Source: Bacilli bacterium
Lineage (GTDB): Bacteria; Bacillota_I; Bacilli_A; RFN20; CAG-631
DNA length: 64,000 bases
Direction of reading: 5' to 3'
NCBI GenBank assembly: GCA_900754115.1
Contig: CAAEBM010000056.1
Coordinates: forward strand, 4,813 to 68,812
Part shown: piece after piece, positions 34,787 to 43,503 of the stretch
Layout: each line of letters begins with the position of its first letter
Numbering within the stretch: the stretch's first letter is position 1
Translations under genes and position numbers: made by a program
Notes under the pieces: generated by a model
What the model saw: the letters and a program-made list of their open reading frames with translations, nothing else
Told to the model about the DNA's origin: nothing
Databases searched by the model: none

Positions 34787-36646
34787 ATGAAATCAAAATG
34801 GCGTTTAGTTTTAGTATTCTTTTTGATGTTAGTTGTGACCGCTTGTAATCAAACGAATACTTCATCATCTAATTCGGTGTCTTATCCTTCAATGAGTGGA
34901 AGCAGTACATCTTCAACACAAGGTGGACAAACCATTCAAGATTGGGAACAAGAGGATAAAGATTTAATGATTGAGATTGTTAGTGAAGTCATTCCTGTCG
35001 CTCCTTTAACTTCTAATTATCTTTGTATTAGCGATGAAGATGAATATGGTCCTTATCTTTATATTTATGATGAACAATCACCTGACATTAGCGAAGAATA
35101 CAGTGACATTCTTATTGCAAATGGTTATCTTTATGATAGTTTTTCTGAAGGATATTATTTTTATTACAAGGAAGTTTCTGAAGAATCTCTTTTGATATTA
35201 CAATTTGGTTATTATCCAGGGGATAGTGATTATCCTGCTTCAATGGATCTTTTTGCTTGGTTAGAAGGAAATACTTCATCTTTAGAAACGATTACAAGCT
35301 GGGATCAAGAATTACTAGATATGATGCAAGAAGTATTATCCACTCCACTTCCAGTTGCTTCTTTAACCAAGCAATATGATTATATGAATTATGTAGATGA
35401 TGTAGGAGATAATATCGTTTACATTTATGATCTTTACGTGGATGATATCAGCAATGAATATGCAAAAACATTAGAAGAAAACGGATATATTTTAGAAGAA
35501 GAAGGAACTGAAGATGAACCCTATTTTCTTTATTCTATCCTAATCGCTGATGCTCAAATTTATGTGCAAATTGATTATTTTTATGGCTTTGAAATCTTTG
35601 CATGGAAAAATCAAAATTTAATTACTTCTTTAACACAATGGCCAACGCAAGAAATCGAAAACGTGTTACAAGGTTTGAATTTGACAATTCCAGCTTATTT
35701 AGATGCTTCTTCTTATCGATTTGAACTTTATGATGCAACTGCATATTCAATGATGATTTCTGTATGTGAAGTGCAATCGGAAGCATTAACAATTTACAAT
35801 CAAATTTTAACAACTGCTGAATGGACAATTATTGAAGAAAAAGAAACAGGGAATGTGGCTTTAGATCCTTCTCAACAATATATCTTGGAATACTGGTATG
35901 ACCAAGATAATCAAATGTTATGTATTTATTTTGATACCTATGGAAGTGTGCCAGTTTTATCTTGGCCTGCACAACAATTAGTACAATTTTTAAAGCTTCA
36001 AGATGTCGTTGTACCAGCGTTTTCTTCTACATCTTATTTGATTGAAAATCAAATTCAATCCTTTGTTATTTATGCTAGCGCCTCTTCTATTGACAGTGAA
36101 GACATTTATTTACAAACATTAAAAGACCAACTTTGGGTAGTGGATTCATCACAATATGAAACCCTTGGTCATATTGCAATTGATTCAACCAATCAAGTGC
36201 AATTAACTTTTTATTATAGCAATTCTTATCTTATCATCACAGTAGAAAGAATTATTGAAGTAAAAGAAACACTTCGCCTTTTACCAACTGATTTTTCTAG
36301 CCAAAGTTATGCAGCAAATGAAGGAGAAGTTACCATTCAAGAAATTCGTTTTACTTGTCATAATGTAATGAATCAACAAGGAAAAATTCAAATAAAAAAA
36401 TCAAATAATGATGAAGATTCCTATTTTTATAATAATGATGCTTTGAATTTAGTTTCTCTTCAATTAGAAAATCTTTTTGGAAGTCCAACGATTTATGGTT
36501 GTTATTCAGCCGGAGACTATACAAATGGTGTGGCAATTGAAGCCGATGAAAATGGTGTGTATTCTCTTTATAGTTTTAATTATTTTTGTATTGTAAGTGG
36601 AACAGGTGTAACCACCATGAGTGAATTAATTATAGAATTAGCCTAA
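34787..36646 (+). CDS. Lipoprotein with four tandem beta-rich repeats
   Basis: A lipoprotein signal (WRLVLVFFLMLVVTAC, lipobox VTAC) and a Ser/Thr-rich linker are followed by four repeats of about 110 residues. Each starts with a W-x-x-(Q/E) helix (DWEQEDKDLMIEIV; SWDQELLDMMQEVL; QWPTQEIENVLQGL; SWPAQQLVQFLKL), then a Pro-containing strand and an acidic, Tyr-rich beta region. The C-terminal 130 residues are different (ATNEGEVTIQEIRF-like start). No catalytic motif is evident. It is highly acidic and Tyr-rich, suggesting a surface-binding role. The stop overlaps the next gene by one base. Confidence 0.75.
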   Translation: MKSKWRLVLVFFLMLVVTACNQTNTSSSNSVSYPSMSGSSTSSTQGGQTIQDWEQEDKDLMIEIVSEVIPVAPLTSNYLCISDEDEYGPYLYIYDEQSPDISEEYSDILIANGYLYDSFSEGYYFYYKEVSEESLLILQFGYYPGDSDYPASMDLFAWLEGNTSSLETITSWDQELLDMMQEVLSTPLPVASLTKQYDYMNYVDDVGDNIVYIYDLYVDDISNEYAKTLEENGYILEEEGTEDEPYFLYSILIADAQIYVQIDYFYGFEIFAWKNQNLITSLTQWPTQEIENVLQGLNLTIPAYLDASSYRFELYDATAYSMMISVCEVQSEALTIYNQILTTAEWTIIEEKETGNVALDPSQQYILEYWYDQDNQMLCIYFDTYGSVPVLSWPAQQLVQFLKLQDVVVPAFSSTSYLIENQIQSFVIYASASSIDSEDIYLQTLKDQLWVVDSSQYETLGHIAIDSTNQVQLTFYYSNSYLIITVERIIEVKETLRLLPTDFSSQSYAANEGEVTIQEIRFTCHNVMNQQGKIQIKKSNNDEDSYFYNNDALNLVSLQLENLFGSPTIYGCYSAGDYTNGVAIEADENGVYSLYSFNYFCIVSGTGVTTMSELIIELA

Positions 36647-37266
36647 TGGATAGTAAAGATTTAACCCTTGATTATTTACCTCAAAAAGAAAATATCAAAC
36701 TTTACCAACATCAACAGATGTTTAGAATCAACACTGATACGGGATTGTTAGGTAATTATTTAAAAATACCACAAAAAGCCCGTGTATTAGACATTGGTAC
36801 AAATAATGGAGCATTATTATTATATGCTTCCACTTTTCCTTATCAAGAATTAGTCGGTATTGATATTCAACCGATGGCAATTGAAATTGCAAAGCTAAAT
36901 ATGGAATTAAACCATATCACAAATTATCGATTATATCAAAAAAATATTAAAGATTTTAAAGATGATGAAGGCTTTGATGTCATTCTTTGTAATCCACCTT
37001 ATTTTCACCAGCATACCTGCAATCAAAATCAAACATTATCCATCGCTAGGCATGATGAAAATTTACCTATTGAAACGTTGTTTTTTAAAGTTTTTCAGTT
37101 ATTAAAAAAGACAGGGAAATTTTATTTTATTTATCGTTATGATCAATACAAAAGAATAATTCAAGAAATACAAAAAAATCATTTAGAAATTGTCGATAAA
37201 AAAGAGGTTTTTAGTAAACCTCAAAAAATTAAAACGATTTTACTAACAATCAAAAAGCAAATATAA
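36646..37266 (+). CDS. TrmN6-like tRNA (adenine-N6) methyltransferase
   Basis: A class I SAM methyltransferase of the YfiC/YabB group, which methylates N6 of A37 in tRNA(Val) in E. coli. The SAM loop reads VLDIGTNNGALLLY, followed by VGIDIQPMAIEIAKLN and the N6-methylation motif CNPPYF. 206 residues, slightly short of the usual 240 but complete. The start overlaps the lipoprotein stop (TAATG), with no SD, so it is read by coupling. Target assignment is by family only. Confidence 0.85.
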   Translation: MDSKDLTLDYLPQKENIKLYQHQQMFRINTDTGLLGNYLKIPQKARVLDIGTNNGALLLYASTFPYQELVGIDIQPMAIEIAKLNMELNHITNYRLYQKNIKDFKDDEGFDVILCNPPYFHQHTCNQNQTLSIARHDENLPIETLFFKVFQLLKKTGKFYFIYRYDQYKRIIQEIQKNHLEIVDKKEVFSKPQKIKTILLTIKKQI

Positions 37267-37297
37267 AATCCGCTACAAAAATAGCGGATTTTTTTAG
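37266..37297. terminator. Terminator between convergent genes
   Basis: AAATCCGCTA and TAGCGGATTT with T run after; overlaps the stop of the methyltransferase and the end of the Fic gene. Confidence 0.85.
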
Positions 37298-38184
37298 TAA
37301 GGGATTTTAAAATAGTCTAAATATTTTTTAAATTTATCTTGTGCAGTTAAACAAGTGTCACGTAAGTAACCCCGTTGTGTATTCCATTCCTTCAATCCTC
37401 GATAATAATATAACTTTAATTTTTCATCGATAATAAAGGGAACGATATTGTATTTTAAACAATCTTTAAATAATAGCAATCTTCCAATCCGACCATTGCC
37501 ATCTTGAAAAGGATGAATATATTCAAATTGATAATGAAAATCTAATAAATCATCCAAAGTTTTTTGCTCTTTTTGATTATAAGAAAGAAGTAATTTTTTC
37601 ATTTTGTCGGCTACTTCTTCAGGAAGAGCAGTTTCCATATCTCCTACGGTGTTAGGTAATTTTTTATAATCCCCTACTGCAAACCATTCTTGTCGTGCAT
37701 CGGTAGTTCCATTTTTTAAAGTGCGATGTAATTCTTTAATTAAAGATTCACTCATCGTTTTTTTAGCATACTCAATGACAAGATCAATACATTTAAAATG
37801 ATTTGCTGTTTCTACAAGATCATCTATTTTGATTGACCCTTGCTCCATTCCAATCGTGTTCGTTTCAAAAATATATCGCGTTTGATCATGAGTGAGACGA
37901 CTACCTTCTATATGATTCGAATTGTAAGTCAATTCGACTTGAATTTTGTGATAAATTCCTCCAGAAAGTTTTGCTTTTTTTTCAGCTATTAAGACTTCTA
38001 ATAAATTGGTAGGTAAAAAAACTTTTTTGTTAATTCGATTTGGTTTTATAGCATCTTCTGGAATATTCCATGTCTTACCAGTTAAAAATGCTCCTTGAAT
38101 TCTTCCTTGTGCACAATAGTTACGCACACTGCGTTCAGAAACATTCCATTTTTTTGCGATTTCAGTTACAGATAGATATTTCAT
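37294..38184 (-). CDS. Fic family protein with N-terminal HTH
   Basis: Residues 1-55 form a MerR/excisionase-like helix-turn-helix (YLSVTEIAKKWNVSERSVRNYCAQG) with a following strand (FLTGKTWNIPEDA). The Fic domain has the full catalytic loop HPFQDGNGRIGR and an N-terminal inhibitory helix matching [S/T]xxxE[G/N] (SNHIEG), placing it in class II, self-inhibited AMP-transferases. Targets are usually proteins; here they are unknown. The ATG at 38184 has GAGG nine bases ahead, preferred over ATG 38199. The HTH and the paired operators upstream argue for autoregulation. Confidence 0.88.
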   Translation of the reverse strand: MKYLSVTEIAKKWNVSERSVRNYCAQGRIQGAFLTGKTWNIPEDAIKPNRINKKVFLPTNLLEVLIAEKKAKLSGGIYHKIQVELTYNSNHIEGSRLTHDQTRYIFETNTIGMEQGSIKIDDLVETANHFKCIDLVIEYAKKTMSESLIKELHRTLKNGTTDARQEWFAVGDYKKLPNTVGDMETALPEEVADKMKKLLLSYNQKEQKTLDDLLDFHYQFEYIHPFQDGNGRIGRLLLFKDCLKYNIVPFIIDEKLKLYYYRGLKEWNTQRGYLRDTCLTAQDKFKKYLDYFKIPY

Positions 38185-38203
38185 AGTACATAACCTCATT
38201 CCT

Positions 38204-38232
38204 ATTATAGTCTATTATCGGCAAAAAAACAA
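38204..38232 (-). promoter_or_regulatory. Fic promoter
   Basis: Minus strand: TTGTTT (38227-38232), 17-bp spacer, TATAAT (38204-38209). Operator arm 1 lies in the spacer. Confidence 0.65.
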
Positions 38233-38272
38233 CTATAATAACTATAAAAAAATATTGTTTGTTGCCGATAAT
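38214..38272. repeat. Paired inverted operators ATTATCGGCAA / TTGCCGATAAT
   Basis: ATTATCGGCAA (38214-38224) and its exact reverse complement (38262-38272) are 48 bp apart centre to centre. The first arm sits between -35 and -10. The second runs on into GGCAA to give its own dyad TTGCC-N6-GGCAA (38262-38277). Confidence 0.65.
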
Positions 38273-38282
38273 GGCAAAAAAT

Positions 38283-38369
38283 AAAGTAGTCTTTTTACAA
38301 CAAAGACTACTTTTTAGTTAAAAGAGAGTAAAAACTAATTACTCTCTTTTAATGAGCAAAGCTCATTTT
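38283..38369. terminator. Three consecutive hairpins in the Fic / protease gap
   Basis: Hairpin 1: AAAGTAGTCTTT with AAAGACTACTTT (38283-38313) and Ts. Hairpin 2: a perfect 14-bp stem TTAAAAGAGAGTAA with its complement (38318-38352). Hairpin 3: AATGAGC with GCTCATT (38351-38367). The following 60 bases to 38431 show nothing else. Confidence 0.6.
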
Positions 38370-38431
38370 GTGTTAAAGTGCAATATAAATGACTATGTAG
38401 CAAAACTTTTTTTAAAGCAATTCAATCAATT

Positions 38432-39859
38432 TTAATTGACGCCAGGACGTGAAAGATAACCACATTCAGTACAACTTCTAAATGTCACTGGGCCAATAAA
38501 AGTATGAGCTTCATTTTCAATTGTGGCTCCACAATCTTTACAAACTTTCGTATGTGTAGATGAAGTGAGATTCGTATATTCCCAATCATGATAATGATAG
38601 GTATATTCACCGCAAGGACACATATACGTAATGACTTCAGGTTCCACATAATAGTAATTTTCACTATGCTGATGATTACTTGTATATTTAACAGCGAAAA
38701 GACTTTCAACAGTATAATTCTTAATAATAACATCAGTTAAATCTAAAGTTTTTTCACCAAAATGAACACGATAAGCATTGCCATTGTCTGTATATCCATA
38801 AGCTGTGACAGCATGTCTAATACTCTCATTTGGAAGAACATCTGAGTCCATTCCGCTAATTCCTAAAATGACAACAAAATTTTGATATAAATATGTTATT
38901 ATTTGTAATTTTAGCGCACTAGACATTGAACTTTCACTGACATAAGTGAAAGAAGGTGCATATTCTTCTGAATATTCTTTATGAATATTTTTTAATTGTG
39001 ACATGGATATAGCAGATGAATATCCTAACTGAGAACCAATGGAAAGTAATTTATAATGGAAATCATAATTACTACCCGCAGATTCGGTCCACTCAGAAGG
39101 AATTTCCGAATAAACTTGTTCTTTTTCTATGTATTCATCAGGAATTAGTCCACCTTGTCCACCAAAATTGTTGAAATAACCTAAAGTAATTTGTAATGCA
39201 ATATAACCACAACTTCCTAAATAATTTTCACAATAATTTTCATGTAAATTTGTAAAATAATAAGAATAAGGAAGACTATAAGTACCTGGAAGAGTCACAT
39301 AAGCATTTGCATCATCTATTGAGTTCACAAAAGAATCGTTTTCTGCTTGTTCTTTATTGCTTTGAATAGTTTCATAAACTATTGAAAGATTGTTTTGCTC
39401 AATAGCAGTTAAGGTTTTATCACTGGCAATATCTTTAAGTTGTCCATTACTCACATGGCAATAATTTCCAGGACCTACATATACTTTTATTTCATTTTGG
39501 TGTTTTAAGTAAGGTGATAAAGAAGTCTCAGAATATTCTTGATAATCCTGCGTCTCTATATCGTATATCATATATCCAAAATCTTCAAACGTGACTAGGT
39601 AATACATTAATTCAAATTGAATATCGTAAAGATTCTCTATTTTTTCAATCACTTTATTTGGCATAAGATCATTTACGATTTGCTCGATTTTTAAATCATG
39701 AATATTTGTTGATTGAATTTTCTTAGTTAAAAAATTTGTTTGTCTAGCATCATTTAAAACGTGCTTGCTTTTTTCTGGCACGACAGAATTTTTATCATTG
39801 TTTCCTAAATGAATAGAAAACAACGTCAAAATGGCACATAAAATAGTCGTAGATTTCAT
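38432..39859 (-). CDS. Secreted papain-like cysteine peptidase candidate with C-terminal Cys/His repeats
   Basis: A short N-terminal hydrophobic segment (TTILCAILTLFSIHLG) suggests export, followed by about 170 residues of propeptide-like sequence. The core has GSCGYIALQITLGYFNNFGG, with a Cys placed like the nucleophile of C39/C10 peptidases, and IRHAVTAYGYTDN, with the matching His about 145 residues later. The C-terminal 90 residues carry CPCG, CKDCG and CTECGY with W/H spacers, like zinc-binding surface repeats. It is the last gene of a sigma factor/anti-sigma operon, so probably its effector. Catalysis is inferred. AAAGGAG precedes the ATG. Confidence 0.65.
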   Translation of the reverse strand: MKSTTILCAILTLFSIHLGNNDKNSVVPEKSKHVLNDARQTNFLTKKIQSTNIHDLKIEQIVNDLMPNKVIEKIENLYDIQFELMYYLVTFEDFGYMIYDIETQDYQEYSETSLSPYLKHQNEIKVYVGPGNYCHVSNGQLKDIASDKTLTAIEQNNLSIVYETIQSNKEQAENDSFVNSIDDANAYVTLPGTYSLPYSYYFTNLHENYCENYLGSCGYIALQITLGYFNNFGGQGGLIPDEYIEKEQVYSEIPSEWTESAGSNYDFHYKLLSIGSQLGYSSAISMSQLKNIHKEYSEEYAPSFTYVSESSMSSALKLQIITYLYQNFVVILGISGMDSDVLPNESIRHAVTAYGYTDNGNAYRVHFGEKTLDLTDVIIKNYTVESLFAVKYTSNHQHSENYYYVEPEVITYMCPCGEYTYHYHDWEYTNLTSSTHTKVCKDCGATIENEAHTFIGPVTFRSCTECGYLSRPGVN

Positions 39860-39879
39860 TGAAATACTCCTTTATGAAA

Positions 39880-40695
39880 TTATATTAATGTTTTTACTAT
39901 AATTTTGTTTTGATTAAAATCATATTTAGCGATATAAGTTAGTTCTTCAAATCTTAGTTCATGTTCTAAATAATACTCATGTGAATAAGTATCAAATTTG
40001 AGTTGTGAAAAGATTCCTGTATCCTTTCCATTTAAAAATTCAGTTGCTAAAGTGCTTCCAATTTTTTCTTCAAAAGATGTGATTAATTCTTGAGATGTAT
40101 AAGGCAAATTACTTTCAAGTCGATAGCGACAAAAATCGTCGTTTTTTGTTAACAAGTATAAATATTCTTTCTCATCTTTTTCATAAAGAATAACGCTTGC
40201 AAAAGACTCATCGAAATTTGTGACTGGTGTGTAAACGACTTGCATATGTTCAACGAATTCAACACTTTCTAAAGTTTGAAGGTTGTTTTCATTTATAATA
40301 TTTGCCTTTTCTAAATTTGGTATTGCGGTTTCACTGAGAAAAAATGAACAAACAGGAATAACATTTGTTTTGATGTCAAAAATAATGTTTTTCTTTCCAT
40401 CTAATCCAACATAAGTATATTCCTTTGTTATGTCTTGTGCTTGTTTATTAACTGTTAAACCATAAACAATTCCACCACCTACAAAAATACCCATCATTAA
40501 AGATACCATAAAATAGGCTGATTTTGCAAAAATTAATTTAAAACTCTTATTTGTTGTTGTGGCAACTGGTTTGACATTGCTGTCATCCATACTAAAGGTC
40601 AATTTAGATTTTATCATTTCACTATTAACGATGGGTGTTTCGCCCTTACAAATTCGAGATTCTAAATCGTGTTTAAATTCTAATTTAAAATTCAT
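39880..40695 (-). CDS. Single-TM membrane protein, candidate anti-sigma factor
   Basis: 271 residues: about 70 cytoplasmic residues, one TM helix (SAYFMVSLMMGIFVGGGIVYGLTV) and about 180 residues outside. This is the topology of anti-ECF-sigma factors, and it lies directly downstream of an ECF sigma gene. No ZAS zinc motif (HxxxCxxC) is present in the N-terminal part, so it would be a non-classical anti-sigma. The outer domain shows no known motif. Strong AAAGGAGG lies ahead of the ATG. Confidence 0.6.
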   Translation of the reverse strand: MNFKLEFKHDLESRICKGETPIVNSEMIKSKLTFSMDDSNVKPVATTTNKSFKLIFAKSAYFMVSLMMGIFVGGGIVYGLTVNKQAQDITKEYTYVGLDGKKNIIFDIKTNVIPVCSFFLSETAIPNLEKANIINENNLQTLESVEFVEHMQVVYTPVTNFDESFASVILYEKDEKEYLYLLTKNDDFCRYRLESNLPYTSQELITSFEEKIGSTLATEFLNGKDTGIFSQLKFDTYSHEYYLEHELRFEELTYIAKYDFNQNKIIVKTLI

Positions 40696-40741
40696 TGTTT
40701 AATTCCTCCTTTGTTTGTTAAAAGTTACTTTTTTTGCTTTT

Positions 40742-41278
40742 TTATTTTTGTTCATTTAATTCTTCTTCGCGCTTTTTTTCCTTATAAAGTGTTCTTACTT
40801 TTTTAAGAACTCGATAATATTTTGCTACAACTCTATCAAAACTAGTATTTAGTAATGTTGCAATTTCTTTGAAACTAATTCCGTAAACTAGATGATAAAT
40901 GACGATTAAATTGTCTTCTGCTGAAAATAACTTCGGTAAATCAAAATTAAATTGTGATTCATAATTGTCAGAGACATATTTTTCGATATCACACTCTTCT
41001 AATGGAACAAATCTTGCGAATTTCTTAGCTACGGTAAAAGCCGTATTTTTAGCAATTTTGATGATCCACGAATGAAAATTCTTAGCGCTTCTTAGTGATG
41101 GTGATTCAACAAACACCTTGATAAACACATCTTGCAAAACATCTTTAGCTATTTCATGATTTTTCACGATTGAATAAATCAGAAAATACAACAATTTTTC
41201 GTATGCATCATAAACTTGATTGAATGCAGACTCATAACCTCTTTTTAACAACTCAACTGTTTCTAAACTTACTTTCAT
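40742..41278 (-). CDS. ECF-type sigma-70 family factor
   Basis: Region 2 (YDAYEKLLYFLIYSIVKNHEIAKDVLQDVFIKVF through FHSWIIKIAKNTAFTVAKK) and region 4 (LVYGISFKEIATLLNTSFDRVVAKYYRVLKKVRTLYK) are both present, joined by a short linker, the ECF layout. 178 residues. The ATG at 41278 has GGAGGGAGG ahead of it; the in-frame ATG at 41302 overlaps the SD region. It heads a three-gene operon with a membrane protein and a secreted protease-like protein, which suggests an envelope-stress or surface-signal circuit. Confidence 0.88.
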   Translation of the reverse strand: MKVSLETVELLKRGYESAFNQVYDAYEKLLYFLIYSIVKNHEIAKDVLQDVFIKVFVESPSLRSAKNFHSWIIKIAKNTAFTVAKKFARFVPLEECDIEKYVSDNYESQFNFDLPKLFSAEDNLIVIYHLVYGISFKEIATLLNTSFDRVVAKYYRVLKKVRTLYKEKKREEELNEQK

Positions 41279-41464
41279 TTTAAATTTCCTCCCTCCTAAC
41301 ATTAAATGCTTTCATTAATATAGACTATCTTACATGCCATTTTTTGACAAATTTTTTAAAAATATTCATCTTTTTTAAAAAAAGCAAAAAAGCACTTTAA
41401 CATTTACCACTATAAAACGAACGTGATAAAATATAAAGTGCATGTTTGATAGTTTTTTTTTTAA

Positions 41465-43378
41465 CTATTTACTACTTTTTATCATTAATTCACACATTTT
41501 GTTAGAAAAGGCAACGGGATCTTTTAGTGGGAAACCTTCCATTAGAAGAGCTTGATTATATAGTAATTGTGCGTAATCGTTTAATAATTGAGCATCTGTA
41601 GCATATATTCGTTCCATCGCTTTAAATAATTCATGATTTGGATTCAATTCTAAAACTTTTTGTGCTTTTGCTTTGTTTTCAGTTGGTAAAGAAGCTAAAA
41701 CTTTTTCCATCTCTAAGGATACTCCATCTTTACTTACTAAACAAACTGGAGAATCACTTAAACGAGAGGAAATAACTACATCACTGACATCATCCTTTAA
41801 TATTTCTTTTAGTTTTTCAATGAATGGTTTTTTGAGGTCTTTTAACTTTTCTACTTCTTCTTTTTGTTTATCATCTAAGATGTTTAAATCCCCTTGATTA
41901 ATGGATTTAAAAGTTTTCTTATCATAAGTTTGAATCATGTTAATGACAAACTCATCAATTTGATCATCTAAGATTAAAACATCATAATCATGTTTTTTAA
42001 TTAAATCCATTTGAGGCATTGCTAGTACTGCATTTTTATCTTTAGCAGAAGCAAAATAAATGAATTCTTGTCCATCTTTCATGGATTCAACATAGGTTTT
42101 TAAAGGAATGGGTTTTTCTTGATGAATGGTTTTATAGACTAATAAATCTTGCAACTTTTCTTTATCAGCGCCATAACTATTATATATTCCATATTTAAAG
42201 TTCACGCCATATTGATTAAAGAAGTCTAAATATTTATCATAATCATCTTTTTGTAATTTGGTTAACTCATTTAATACTTTCTTTTCAATGTTTGCTGCGA
42301 TTTTAGTGAGTTGTCTATTTTGTTGTAAAATTTCACGACTGATATTTAAAGATAAATCACTAGAGTCAACAAGTCCTTTTACAAACCGTAAATAGTCAGG
42401 AATTAATTCTTTACATTTATCCATGATGAAGACACCTTTGGTGTATAATTTTAATCCTTTTTCATAATTTTCGGTATATAAATCATAAGGTGCTTTTTTA
42501 GGAATAAATAATAAAGCGTTATAGGTTAACATACCTTCAGCATTGACAAACATGGATAACATCGGATCGTTGTAATCGGAAAACTTTTGTTTATAAAATT
42601 CATTTAAATCTTTTTCGGTGACATCATTTTTGGACTTTTTCCAAATGGGGACCATAGAATTTAAAGTAATGGTTTCTAAAACCGTCTTATATTTGTTTTC
42701 GATTTCTTTTCCATCTTTATCGACTTCTGGAACGCTTTTTTCTACTTCCATGGTAATCGGATAACGAACATAGTCACTATATTTTTTAACTAAAGATTGA
42801 ATGTGATAATCATCTAAGAAAGCATCATAATCTTCTTCCTCGGTACTTTTCCGTAAATAGATTTTAATTAGCGTACCGACCTGATCCTTTTCAATTTCTT
42901 CAATTTCATATTTTTCTGTTCCCTTTGAGGTAAAACGATATCCTTTTTCACTTAAAGGTGATTTAGTTTCAACGACAACTTTATCACTCACCATAAAAGC
43001 GCTATAGAATCCTACCCCAAATTGTCCAATAATATCAATATCTTTTGCTTGATCTTCTTTTAGATTGTTTAAAAATTCTAAAGAACCACTTTTAGCAATC
43101 GTTCCTAAATTGTTAATAACTTCATCATACGTCATTCCAATTCCATTATCTTCAATGGATAATATTCGATGTTCTTTATCTACAGATAAATGAATATGAT
43201 AGGCATCCTGCGAAGGAATGTTTGAATTGGTAAGAGATAAATAATGATATTTATCAATTGCATCGGATGCATTAGAAATCAATTCTCTTAAAAAGATTTC
43301 TTTATTGGTATAAATGGAATTAATCATAAGGTCTAATAGACGTTTTGATTCAGTTTTAAATTTTTTTACTTCACTCAT
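41465..43378 (-). CDS. htpG: Chaperone HtpG (Hsp90)
   Basis: Bacterial Hsp90. The GHKL ATPase domain has EIFLRELISNASDAIDK, DNGIGMT and GQFGVGFYSAFMV; the middle domain shows GVFIMDKCKELIPDYLRFVKGLVDS, and the C-terminal dimer domain ends in AQLLYNQALLMEGFPLKDPVAFSNKM. 637 residues from the ATG at 43378, which follows GGAGAGG; an ATG 21 bases upstream precedes that SD. It has its own promoter with a CIRCE element, so HrcA control is likely, unlike Bacillus subtilis htpG. Confidence 0.97.
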   Translation of the reverse strand: MSEVKKFKTESKRLLDLMINSIYTNKEIFLRELISNASDAIDKYHYLSLTNSNIPSQDAYHIHLSVDKEHRILSIEDNGIGMTYDEVINNLGTIAKSGSLEFLNNLKEDQAKDIDIIGQFGVGFYSAFMVSDKVVVETKSPLSEKGYRFTSKGTEKYEIEEIEKDQVGTLIKIYLRKSTEEEDYDAFLDDYHIQSLVKKYSDYVRYPITMEVEKSVPEVDKDGKEIENKYKTVLETITLNSMVPIWKKSKNDVTEKDLNEFYKQKFSDYNDPMLSMFVNAEGMLTYNALLFIPKKAPYDLYTENYEKGLKLYTKGVFIMDKCKELIPDYLRFVKGLVDSSDLSLNISREILQQNRQLTKIAANIEKKVLNELTKLQKDDYDKYLDFFNQYGVNFKYGIYNSYGADKEKLQDLLVYKTIHQEKPIPLKTYVESMKDGQEFIYFASAKDKNAVLAMPQMDLIKKHDYDVLILDDQIDEFVINMIQTYDKKTFKSINQGDLNILDDKQKEEVEKLKDLKKPFIEKLKEILKDDVSDVVISSRLSDSPVCLVSKDGVSLEMEKVLASLPTENKAKAQKVLELNPNHELFKAMERIYATDAQLLNDYAQLLYNQALLMEGFPLKDPVAFSNKMCELMIKSSK

Positions 43379-43404
43379 AATATCCTCTCCTTTTTTCATA
43401 TTTT

Positions 43405-43432
43405 ATTATATCCCATTTTTTAGCACTGTCAA
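43405..43432 (-). promoter_or_regulatory. htpG promoter
   Basis: Minus strand: TTGACA (43427-43432), 16-bp spacer, TATAAT (43405-43410). Confidence 0.8.
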
Positions 43433-43446
43433 TATATGAGTGCTAA
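43420..43446. promoter_or_regulatory. CIRCE element (HrcA operator)
   Basis: TTAGCACTG-N9-GAGTGCTAA: one mismatch to the consensus TTAGCACTC-N9-GAGTGCTAA. It overlaps the -35 of htpG and lies in the gap to the divergent hydrolase gene. Confidence 0.9.
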
Positions 43447-43503
43447 AAATTAAAAATCTTTTATCTTTTCTATCTTTTTGTTACAATAAAAATGGTGAGA
43501 AGT

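Noticed and set aside
41303..41464. ECF-type self promoter (TTTGTCA) upstream of the sigma gene
   Set aside because: The -35-like motif is present but no consistent -10 partner or second copy in the window supports it.
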